This document shows, piece after piece, positions 9,411 to 17,757 of a DNA stretch of 64,000 nucleotides (positions are counted from its first letter, which is position 1; each line of letters opens with the position of its first letter). This DNA is from Candidatus Dormiibacterota bacterium (GTDB taxonomy: Bacteria; Chloroflexota; Dormibacteria; Aeolococcales; Bog-877). The notes under the pieces are model-generated. The model saw nothing but the letters and a program-made list of their open reading frames with translations. It was not told the origin of the DNA and searched no databases. The DNA lies in NCBI GenBank assembly GCA_027306595.1, contig DAHUZI010000016.1, positions 1 through 64,000 of the forward strand, written 5' to 3'. Both the position numbers and the translations under genes were made by a program.

Positions 9411-10570
9411 CCGTCGCCGGGGACGGCCCGGCCGATCGTGGCTGGGCCATCGCCACCCGCGCTGTGCGGGCGGGAGGCGAGCCGGACCCCGGCACGGGCG
9501 CCATCGCGCCCCCGGTGGTGACCAGCTCGATCTACGACCTCGACCGCCCCGCGGCCCAGGCCTACGGCCGGGACGGCAACCCGACCTGGACCCGGCTCGA
9601 GACCGCGCTCTGCGACCTGGAGGGTGGGGCGGAGGCGGTGCTCTTCGGCTCGGGGATCGCCGCCATCAGCGCGGTGCTGGCGTCCGTCCCCCCAGGCGGG
9701 GTCGTGGTCGCGCCGATCGATGCGTACCTGGGCACCCGGGAGCGGCTCGCCGAGCTCGAGGCGGCCGGCCGGATCCGGGTGCGCCTGGTCCAATCGGGGG
9801 CGACCGAGACGGTCGTTCGCGCCTGCGACGGCGCCGGGCTCGTCCTGCTCGAGACGCTCACGAACCCCCTGGTGCGGGTTCCCGACCTGCCGTCCATCGC
9901 CGCCGCCGCCCGGGCCGCGGGGGCCCGCCTCGTCGTCGACAACACGTTCGCCACCCCGATCGGGTGCCAGCCGCTCCGGCTCGGCGCCGACGTGGTCGTC
10001 CACTCGGCCTCCAAGTACATCGGGGGCCACAGCGATGCGATCCTGGGGGTGGCGGTGACCGCGTCGGCCGAGGAGGCGGGCGGCCTGCGCCGCCACCGGC
10101 ATGACCACGGAGCCATCCCCGGCCAGCTCGAGGCCTGGCTCGCCCTCCGGGGCCTGCGCACCCTCGCGGTGCGGGTGCCCCGGCAGATGGCGAGCGCCAC
10201 CTGGCTCGCGGCCCGGCTCGCCGAGGACCCCCGGGTCACCCGCGTCCACCATCCGTCGCTGGCCACCCACCCCGACCACGAGCGGGCGCGGCGGCTGCTG
10301 GCGACGGGGCTGGGCGCGGTCGTGTCGATCGAGCTGACCGGCACCGCCGAGGACGCCGAGGCGGTCTGCGCCGCCACCGACCTCTGGACGCACGCCACCA
10401 GCCTGGGCGGGGTGGAGTCGACTCTCGAACGCCGCGCCCGCTGGCCCGGGGACGCCCACCTGCCGCCGACCCTCCTGCGGCTGTCCGTAGGCATCGAGGA
10501 CAAGGCCGACCTCCTGCGGGATCTCGGACGGGCCATCGCCCGGGGTGGGCCCCGCCGCCCCTGCGCCTGA
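9407..10570 (+). CDS. PLP-dependent trans-sulfuration enzyme (cystathionine gamma-synthase/lyase family)
   Basis: TSSIYDLDRPAAQAYGRDGNPTWTRLETALCDLEGGAEAVLFGSGIAAISA...VHSASKYIGGHSDAILG; GTGA overlap with upstream gene. Confidence 0.85.
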   Translation: MTVAGDGPADRGWAIATRAVRAGGEPDPGTGAIAPPVVTSSIYDLDRPAAQAYGRDGNPTWTRLETALCDLEGGAEAVLFGSGIAAISAVLASVPPGGVVVAPIDAYLGTRERLAELEAAGRIRVRLVQSGATETVVRACDGAGLVLLETLTNPLVRVPDLPSIAAAARAAGARLVVDNTFATPIGCQPLRLGADVVVHSASKYIGGHSDAILGVAVTASAEEAGGLRRHRHDHGAIPGQLEAWLALRGLRTLAVRVPRQMASATWLAARLAEDPRVTRVHHPSLATHPDHERARRLLATGLGAVVSIELTGTAEDAEAVCAATDLWTHATSLGGVESTLERRARWPGDAHLPPTLLRLSVGIEDKADLLRDLGRAIARGGPRRPCA

Positions 10571-10763
10571 GCAGACGGGCCAGCCGGGGCCCGCACCAGC
10601 GGCCGGTGGTCGGAGCCTCGCCACGCAGGCGTCGCGGTCGCCGCGATGGTGGCCCGCCGCCTGCTTGCGGTTGCCAGGGCCGCGCGGAGGACCGGAACGC
10701 TGCAGCGGATCCGCCCACCGACGCGCGCGAGGCGCCCCCACGACTCCGACAATCGAGCCGGTC

Positions 10764-11378
10764 TCAGGTCCAGCCCAGTGCGCCGCCGATCAGGGCGATC
10801 ATCGCCTCGGCCACCGCCTCGGCGCGGAAGCGCTCGCCGGCCGCGACCCGTGCCAGGACGGCGCCGTCGAACAGCATCGCGATGCCACGGGCGAGTGCCG
10901 CGATTGGGATCGTGGCCGGCGCATCCCCGCGGGCGACGGCGTCCGTGAGGAGGAGCTCGGCGGCGCCCTCAACGCGGTCCGTTCCGGCGCGGAGCAGGTT
11001 GCGGACCCGGGGGTTCTGCTCGGCCTCGCCGTATGCGCTGACGTGGACCCCGGCCCGGGTGCCCACCGCCAGCTCGGCGACGAAGCGCTCGATCGCCGCG
11101 CGCAGCCGCTTCCTCGGATCCTCGATCGCGGCCAGCTCGGCGGTGCGCGCCGCCACGCCGGCCGCCCCCTCGGCCGCGCAGATGGCGAGGAAGAGCTCGG
11201 CCTTGCTGGGGAAGTACCGGTAGATCACCCCGACCGATACGCCGGCGGCGGTCGCGATCGCCGGCACGGTGGTCCCGTGGTAGCCGGCGGCCGCGAACGC
11301 GCGCGCCGCTCCCTCGAGGATGCGCGCCTGCGTGGGGCCGGGGACCGCTGGGGCCGGTCGGCGCTTGGTCGCGTCCAT
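10764..11378 (-). CDS. TetR/AcrR-family transcriptional regulator
   Basis: TQARILEGAARAFAAAGYHGTTVPAIATAAGVSVGVIYRYFPSKAELFLAI (TetR HTH). Confidence 0.92.
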   Translation of the reverse strand: MDATKRRPAPAVPGPTQARILEGAARAFAAAGYHGTTVPAIATAAGVSVGVIYRYFPSKAELFLAICAAEGAAGVAARTAELAAIEDPRKRLRAAIERFVAELAVGTRAGVHVSAYGEAEQNPRVRNLLRAGTDRVEGAAELLLTDAVARGDAPATIPIAALARGIAMLFDGAVLARVAAGERFRAEAVAEAMIALIGGALGWT

Positions 11379-11401
11379 CGCCCTCCCATCGTCCTTCGGT
11401 C

Positions 11402-11449
11402 TTGACAGGCGACCCGGGGCTGCCTAGACTGTCGAATGAACGTTCATTC
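11402..11449 (+). promoter_or_regulatory. mmpL promoter with TetR-type operator
   Basis: TTGACA (11402-11407) - 17 bp - TAGACT (11425-11430), followed by perfect 16-bp palindrome GAATGAACGTTCATTC (11434-11449). Confidence 0.82.
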
Positions 11450-11525
11450 ATTATCGCACGTTCGCGCCCGCCTGACAACCGCTCGTGGAGGGCCCGCCCC
11501 CCGTCGAGCACGACGAGGAGCCTGC

Positions 11526-13868
11526 GTGTTCGCCATGCTGGGGCGGTTCGACTACCGCCACCGCCGGCTGATCCCGATCGCGATGCTGGGCCTGATGGCG
11601 GCTGTGCTCGTCGCCGCCACCCTCTTCGGCGGGCAGCTCAGCCCCGGCGGGTTCACCATCCCGGGCTCCGACTCCGCTCGCGCGCAGGCCCTCCTCAACC
11701 GCGCCTTCGGGAGCGGCCGCACCTCGCTGGTGGTCGTCTACGTCAGCCCCAGACCCGACGCCGCCAGCCCCGCGGTGCAGCGGCGCGTCGCCACCAGCCT
11801 CGACGCCCTCCGCGGCTACGGGCCGGTGAGCTCGATCCTCACCTACGCGAGCACCGGCGACTCGACCTTCGTCGGCAATCACGGGCGCGCCACCTTCGCG
11901 GTCGTGAACCTGCGCCTCAGCGAGAACGAGGCGATCGCCCGGCTCGGCGCGCTCACCAGCCGGGTCGGCCATCCCGCCGGTCTCCGGACGATCGTGACCG
12001 GCGCCCCCCCGGTCGACGCCCTCTACAACGACACCCTCCAGCGCGAGCTCACCCGCACCGAGGCCATCACCCTGCCCATCTCGCTGGTCCTCTTGGTCAT
12101 CGTCTTCGCCTCGCTCGTCGCCGCGGCCCTGCCCCTGCTCACCGCCGCTCTCGCCCTGCCGACCGCGCTCGGGGTCATCTCGCTTCTGGCCGCGCACCTC
12201 CAGATGTCGATCTTCGTCACCAATGTCGCCACGGTGGTGGGCCTCGGCCTGGCGATCGATTACGCGCTGTTCCTGGTGCGCCGCTTTCGGGAGGAGCTGC
12301 GCACGAGCGACGTCGAGCTGGCGCTCGAGCGCACCATGGCGACGGCGGGCAAGGCCATCACCATCTCCGGCATCGCGGTGGCCATCGGTCTTAGCTCGTT
12401 GACCCTCTTCCCCGCGCCGGGGCTGAGCAGCATGGGGATCGGCGGGGTCGTGGTCGCCCTCTGCACCCTGGTCTTCGGCCTCACCGCCCTCCCGGCGGTG
12501 CTGGCCCTCCTCGGCCCCCGGGTCAGCCGCCTGCGGGTCAGCCGCCTGCGGGGCAGCTGGCCGCATCGGCGATCGCGCGGTCGGCCGTGGGCGCTGGCCG
12601 CGGGCGCCCCCCCGGCGCTCCCCGCCGGACCGCCGACGGGCGGATTCTGGGCCGGGGTGGCCCGGGTGGTCATGCGGCGCCCGATCGTCATCGGGCTCCC
12701 GGTCGCCGCCGTCCTCGTGGCGGTGGGCTCCCCCTTCCTCTCCCTGCGGCTCTCGACCGGCGGGAGCATCGCCGACATACCCCCGGGCAGTGCCCGCGAC
12801 GGCTATGCGATCCTCACCCGAGACTTCCCCAGCGGCGGCGGCGGAGATGTGATCAACCCCGTCGTCGCCTACCCGACGGCCGGCCTCGCCGCCTCTCGGG
12901 TTCGGGAGCTCGGGGCCTACGTGGCCCGCCTGCGCCGGGTGCCCGGGGTCACCGGGGTGCAGAGCGTGCTGGACCCCGCGCCCAAGACCACCGCCGCCGC
13001 CTATCGGCGCTGGCTCCTTCTGCCAGCCGCCGACCGGCCCGCCAGCGTCAATCGCTACATCGCCGTCTTCATGAGCGGGCGCGTGGCGCAGCTTCAGGTG
13101 GGCACCAACGCCAGCGCCACCGGCGCGGCCGGCAGCCGGCTCGTCCAGCGGCTGCGCCAGGTCCGGCCCCCGGCGGATGCCCTGACCTACATCACCGGGG
13201 GGGCGGCGCAGCAGGTCGACTTCCTCGACGCGTTCCGGGCCACCGTGCCGCTGGCCGTGCTGGTGGTGATGGGCGTGACCGCCCTGGTGCTCCTTCTCAC
13301 CTTCGGCTCACTGGTCCTGCCCCTCCAGGCGGTCGCGATGAGCCTGCTTTCCCTCAGTGCCGCCTTCGGCGCTTTGGTCTGGATCTTCCAGGAGGGCCAC
13401 CTCTCCGGGCTCTTCGGCTTCACCCCCTCGGGGGCGATCGTCGCCACCGACCCGGTGCTGATGTTCGCGATCGTCTTCGGGCTCTCCATGGACTACGAGG
13501 TCTTCCTGCTCTCGCGGATCCGCGAGCGCTACGTCGCCACCGGCGACACCCGGCGGGCGGTGGCCGAGGGGCTGGGGGCAACCGGCGGGATCATCACCAG
13601 CGCCGCCGGCATCATGATCACCGTCTTCGGCGCCTTCGCGCTCAGCGACATCCTGGAGCTGAAGGCCCTGGGCCTGGGGATGGCGCTGGCGGTGGCCGTG
13701 GATGCGACCCTGGTCCGGGGGATCCTCGTCCCGGCGATCATGCGCTGCCTCGGCCGGGGAAACTGGTGGGCCCCCGGGTGGCTGCAGCGCTTCGTGCTCC
13801 GGCTGGGCTTCTACGAGGAGCCGCTGGCCCCCGGGCATCCCCGAGCCCGGCTCGACGCGGCCGGCTGA
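11526..13868 (+). CDS. MMPL-family (RND) transporter
   Basis: LGLAIDYALFLVRRFREEL and FGLSMDYEVFLLSRIRERY duplicated MMPL motifs; start moved to GTG 11526 (or ATG 11535) because the ORF-track start lies inside the operator. Confidence 0.88.
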   Translation: MFAMLGRFDYRHRRLIPIAMLGLMAAVLVAATLFGGQLSPGGFTIPGSDSARAQALLNRAFGSGRTSLVVVYVSPRPDAASPAVQRRVATSLDALRGYGPVSSILTYASTGDSTFVGNHGRATFAVVNLRLSENEAIARLGALTSRVGHPAGLRTIVTGAPPVDALYNDTLQRELTRTEAITLPISLVLLVIVFASLVAAALPLLTAALALPTALGVISLLAAHLQMSIFVTNVATVVGLGLAIDYALFLVRRFREELRTSDVELALERTMATAGKAITISGIAVAIGLSSLTLFPAPGLSSMGIGGVVVALCTLVFGLTALPAVLALLGPRVSRLRVSRLRGSWPHRRSRGRPWALAAGAPPALPAGPPTGGFWAGVARVVMRRPIVIGLPVAAVLVAVGSPFLSLRLSTGGSIADIPPGSARDGYAILTRDFPSGGGGDVINPVVAYPTAGLAASRVRELGAYVARLRRVPGVTGVQSVLDPAPKTTAAAYRRWLLLPAADRPASVNRYIAVFMSGRVAQLQVGTNASATGAAGSRLVQRLRQVRPPADALTYITGGAAQQVDFLDAFRATVPLAVLVVMGVTALVLLLTFGSLVLPLQAVAMSLLSLSAAFGALVWIFQEGHLSGLFGFTPSGAIVATDPVLMFAIVFGLSMDYEVFLLSRIRERYVATGDTRRAVAEGLGATGGIITSAAGIMITVFGAFALSDILELKALGLGMALAVAVDATLVRGILVPAIMRCLGRGNWWAPGWLQRFVLRLGFYEEPLAPGHPRARLDAAG

Positions 13869-13882
13869 CCCCAGCCGGGGTC
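13867..13882 (+). terminator. weak hairpin overlapping mmpL stop
   Basis: GACCCC-AGCC-GGGGTC. Confidence 0.3.
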
Positions 13883-13946
13883 GCGGGCGGCGCGCCGTGG
13901 CATCCTCTAGCCCACCGGCGGCGGCCGCTGCGGTGAGGAGGATCCC

Positions 13947-14444
13947 ATGCAGTTCGGACGGTATCTGGAGGAGTTCACGGTCGGGGCCACCTACCGGCAC
14001 TGGCCGGGCAAGACCATCACCGAGGCTGACGACCACCTCTTCTGCGCTCTCACCCTGAACCACCATCCGCTCCACACCGACGCCGCCTACGCGGCCGAGC
14101 GGACCCAGTTCGGGCGCAACGTCGTGGTCGGCAACCTCGTGTACAGCCTGGCGGTGGGGATGAGCGTCGCCGACGTGAGCGGGAAGGCGATCGCCAACCT
14201 CGAGGTCGACGCGCTCCGCCACCTGGCCCCCACCTTCCACGGGGACACGATCTACGCGGAGTCGACCGTGCTGACGGTCACGCCCTCGAGGAGCCGACCT
14301 GACCGCGGCGTGGTGACGGTCGAGACCCGCGTCCGCAACCAGCGGGACGAGCTGGTCTGCTCGTTCCGCCGCGCGGTGCTGGTGCCGACCCGTGCGGCCC
14401 ACCCCGACCTCCAGCCGCCGGACGGCGCGCCGCCGTCGCGATGA
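13947..14444 (+). CDS. MaoC-family dehydratase/hydratase
   Basis: GRYLEEFTVGATYRHWPGKTITEADDHLFCALTLNHHPLHTDAAYAAERTQFGRNVVVGNLVYSLAVGMSV. Confidence 0.85.
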   Translation: MQFGRYLEEFTVGATYRHWPGKTITEADDHLFCALTLNHHPLHTDAAYAAERTQFGRNVVVGNLVYSLAVGMSVADVSGKAIANLEVDALRHLAPTFHGDTIYAESTVLTVTPSRSRPDRGVVTVETRVRNQRDELVCSFRRAVLVPTRAAHPDLQPPDGAPPSR

Positions 14445-15373
14445 GCCGGCCCCCGGCAGCGATCGCTCCCTCGGGGCTGCAGATCCCGCTCCGCCACGGC
14501 GACCAGCTGGCGATCGTCACCTCGGTCGGAGCCACCCTGCGCCAGTACCAGGACGGGGGCGGCGCCTGCATCGACGGATTCGCCGCCGACCGGTCCTCCG
14601 ACAGCCGCGGCCAGCTCCTCATCCCCTGGCCCAACCGCATCGGGGAGGGTCGCTACCGCTTCGGGGGCGAGGAGCACACCCTGCCGATCACGGACCGGGC
14701 CCACGGCGCCGCCATCCACGGGCTCGTCCGCTGGGTGGAGTGGCGGGTGGACCGAGCCGAGGTGGCGCTCGCTGCCCTGTCGACGACGCTCTACCCCCAG
14801 CCCGGCTACGAGTTCTGCCTCCACTGCGAGGTCACCTATCGCCTGGACGCTGACGGCCTGAGCGTCCGCTCGGCGGCGACCAATGTCGGTCGGGGGCCGC
14901 TGCCGGTGGGGATCGGGGCGCACCCCTACCTCGCCGTCGGGACGGCGTCGATCGACACCGCCGTCCTGACCGTGCCCGCCGGGCGCTACCTGCCCGTCGG
15001 CGCCGACCTCCTGCCGGCCGGCCCCGCCCGTCCGGTCGCCGGAACCCCGTACGACTTCCGCACCGGGCGTCGCATCGGGCCGGCGGCGCTGGACGTGGCC
15101 CTCACCGACCTGATCCCCGATGGCTCGGGTCGCACCACGGTCGAGCTCGCCGCGCCGGGCGCGACCCGGCGGGTCGCGCTGTGGGCCGATTCCGCCTGCC
15201 GCTACATCCAGCTGTACACGGGCGACACCCTGCCCGACCCCGCGGTCCGGCGCCGGGGCCTGGCGGTCGAGCCCATGACCTGTGCCCCGGACGCCTTTCG
15301 CAGCGGAGCCGGCCTGCGGGTGCTGGTCCCAGGCGAGCGCCTGACCGCCGCCTTTGGCATTCGGGCCCGCTGA
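14441..15373 (+). CDS. aldose 1-epimerase family protein
   Basis: SRGQLLIPWPNRIGEGRYRFGGEEHTLPITDRAHGAAIHGLVRW...VGIGAHPYLAVG. Confidence 0.85.
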   Translation: MSRPPAAIAPSGLQIPLRHGDQLAIVTSVGATLRQYQDGGGACIDGFAADRSSDSRGQLLIPWPNRIGEGRYRFGGEEHTLPITDRAHGAAIHGLVRWVEWRVDRAEVALAALSTTLYPQPGYEFCLHCEVTYRLDADGLSVRSAATNVGRGPLPVGIGAHPYLAVGTASIDTAVLTVPAGRYLPVGADLLPAGPARPVAGTPYDFRTGRRIGPAALDVALTDLIPDGSGRTTVELAAPGATRRVALWADSACRYIQLYTGDTLPDPAVRRRGLAVEPMTCAPDAFRSGAGLRVLVPGERLTAAFGIRAR

Positions 15374-15374
15374 T

Positions 15375-15396
15375 CCGGCCCCGACCCGAGGGCCGG
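15375..15396 (+). terminator. hairpin after aldose epimerase stop
   Basis: CCGGCCC-CGACCCGA-GGGCCGG. Confidence 0.4.
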
Positions 15397-15518
15397 TCGG
15401 TCGCGGGGCCGCCGGGGCCGGGCGCGGCCCCCGAGCGCTCGGCCCGCGCCACGGCGAAAGCGGGCCGGGGCGGCCGGGGCGCGAGGCGGGAGCTGGAGCC
15501 CTCGCCGGCCGGCCTGTC

Positions 15519-17588
15519 CTATTCGGCTCCGCGCGCCTCGCCGAGGTGGCGATCGAACCACTCGAGCACCCGGGTCATGCGGTCGATGCGCCGATCTGGG
15601 CGCCCGATCGCCATGTAGACGTGCGACTCCTCGGGGTAGAGGACGTACTCGACGGTGCGACCGAGCAGGCGCAGGGCGATGAAGAGCTGCTCGTTGTCCT
15701 GGGGAGGACAGCGCAGATCGGCCTCCGCCTGGAGCATGAGCAGGGGGGTGGTGAGGGTGCGGACGTGCGCCAGTGGCGACTGCCTCCAGAGGGTGGCGAC
15801 CCCCTCGGCGCTGAGGGAATCGCCGAGGCGGGCGCTGCGGTTGTAGAGGGGACCACAGTCGGAGTTGGCGAAGGCGCTGACCTGGTTGGCGACGCCGTTC
15901 TCGGCCACCGCCGCCCGGAAGCGCCCGCTGGTCGCGACCAACCATTGGGTCAGGAATCCACCGTACGAGAGCCCCATGACTCCCAGCCGGTCGGCGACGC
16001 CGAGCCCGAGGGCGAGGCAGTGGTCGACCACGGCGTGGACGTCGGCCGCGTCCACGTCGCCCCAGCGCCCCCCCAGGAGCGCTGCAGTCCACTCCCGCCC
16101 GTACGAGGCAGAGCCGCGGATGTTGGGGAGCACGACCCGGTATCCGCGGCCGCAGAGGAGGAACGCCTCGAGCGGGGGTGTGGGTCCCCAGGCTCCGACC
16201 GGGCCGCCATGGACGTCGACGACCAGGGGGAGCGGTCCGCCGCCGGACTGTCTGGGTGAGACCACGAACGCCGGGACCGGCCCGCCCGGACCCGGGGCCG
16301 CCAGCTCCGTCACCGTGACCGCGGGGAGGTGGCGCTGCCATGCGGAGCCGATCCGGGTGCGCGGAGCCGGTCGTGGCTGGGGCGCGCCAGCCGGGGGGAC
16401 GACGAAGAGCTCAGGCGCCCGGTCGCCGGTCGCGCTGATCACCCCGACCGCCTCGTCGCGGACGCTCAGGCTCCAGACCAGGTGGTCACCCGCGAGCAGC
16501 GGACGGGGCGCGCCCGCTGGCCGGCCGCTGGCGGGGTCGACCGGAAACCCCCAGGGGACGGTGCGTCCGCGGTCCGTCACCAGCGTGACCACCGTGTCGG
16601 GGCCGCACCAGAAGGGGCCGGGCCGGGCATCGCCGGTCCAGCCGGCGAGATCGGTGTCGGCAAAGACGCCGACGGGCCGGTCGAGCGCGGGGGCGAGCGG
16701 CTCAGGGGGACGGCCCCCGCCAGCCGGCCCGACGAACAGGCCCGGCAGCGCGTCGTCGAGCGGGTCGACCTCGTCGATCCCCACCGCCACGATCCACCGG
16801 CCGTCCGGCGAGCAGGCGGGGCGGCCGGCCGGCCCCGCGAGGGCGAGGAGCTCGGCCGGCTCGCCGCCGGTCACCGGCACCCGCCAGATCGTCGGTCGGG
16901 GGTGCTGCGCGCTGTCCCGGCCGCGGTCAGCGCTGATGAGGACCGAGGACCCGTCGGCTGAGAAGCTGGGCTCCCGCACGTCGAAGTCGCCCCGTGTCAG
17001 CTGCCGGGGGCGGGCCCCCGGGCGGGCCACGACCACGAAGAGGTGGTCGCGGCGATCGAGGTGACCGACCCCGTCCAGGCGCCAGTCGATCCGGGTGATG
17101 CGCCGGGCCGTCGGGGTCCGACGGCCATCCGTCCCGGTTCCGGCGCCCACGAGGAAGCGTGGCGGATCGACGGGAGCCGCGTACGCGATCCGGCTCCCGT
17201 CCGGCGCCCAGCAGGGGGCGCCGGCGCCGTGGGGGGGGCGGGCGACCGGCCACGGCTCCCCACCGGTGAGCTCCATCACCATGACCGCGGCGGTCGGCTG
17301 CCTGGCGTCTGGCCGGGCGCGCAGGAAGAGGACTCGCCGGCCGTCGGGGCTGATCCTGGGCCAGCTGTCGCGGACGGGTCCGGTGGTCAGCGGCCGCGGG
17401 CGCCCCGCGGGGAGCGGGATCCACCAGAGGTGGGAGCGGTAGCGCTCGCCGTCGGTGACCCGCCGGACGGCGATGGCGAAGGCAGCGGTGGCGCTGAGGT
17501 CGTGGTCCTCAAGCACGACCTGATGGCGGATGGCGGCGGTCGCGATCGCGCCTGGGGTCGGGCGTCGGCCGGCGGGGGGGATGGCCAT
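15519..17588 (-). CDS. prolyl oligopeptidase S9-family peptidase
   Basis: WD40-like N-terminal propeller; GVMGLSYGGFLTQWLVATSGRFRAAVAENGV; C-terminal YPEESHVYMAIGRPDRRIDRMTRVLEWFDRHL; start ATG 17588 preceded by AGGAG. Confidence 0.88.
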   Translation of the reverse strand: MAIPPAGRRPTPGAIATAAIRHQVVLEDHDLSATAAFAIAVRRVTDGERYRSHLWWIPLPAGRPRPLTTGPVRDSWPRISPDGRRVLFLRARPDARQPTAAVMVMELTGGEPWPVARPPHGAGAPCWAPDGSRIAYAAPVDPPRFLVGAGTGTDGRRTPTARRITRIDWRLDGVGHLDRRDHLFVVVARPGARPRQLTRGDFDVREPSFSADGSSVLISADRGRDSAQHPRPTIWRVPVTGGEPAELLALAGPAGRPACSPDGRWIVAVGIDEVDPLDDALPGLFVGPAGGGRPPEPLAPALDRPVGVFADTDLAGWTGDARPGPFWCGPDTVVTLVTDRGRTVPWGFPVDPASGRPAGAPRPLLAGDHLVWSLSVRDEAVGVISATGDRAPELFVVPPAGAPQPRPAPRTRIGSAWQRHLPAVTVTELAAPGPGGPVPAFVVSPRQSGGGPLPLVVDVHGGPVGAWGPTPPLEAFLLCGRGYRVVLPNIRGSASYGREWTAALLGGRWGDVDAADVHAVVDHCLALGLGVADRLGVMGLSYGGFLTQWLVATSGRFRAAVAENGVANQVSAFANSDCGPLYNRSARLGDSLSAEGVATLWRQSPLAHVRTLTTPLLMLQAEADLRCPPQDNEQLFIALRLLGRTVEYVLYPEESHVYMAIGRPDRRIDRMTRVLEWFDRHLGEARGAE

Positions 17589-17757
17589 GTGCGTCTCCTG
17601 GGTGGTCGGCACGGTCCCGCATCGGACCGCTGCAGTATCGCGCCCGGCGGTCCCCGCCCCGCCGCCGGCCGTGCCCTCCCGCGCCCGTCGGCAGCGCGTG
17701 CTACGATCCCCACCCAGATCCGGGGCACCCAGTTCTCCATATGACAGGGGGGCACCG

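Noticed and set aside
11436-11525. ORF-track N-terminal extension of MmpL
   Set aside because: The start codon lies within the TetR operator and at about +1 of the promoter; the extension (RARLTTARGGPAPRRARRG) has no membrane-protein character.
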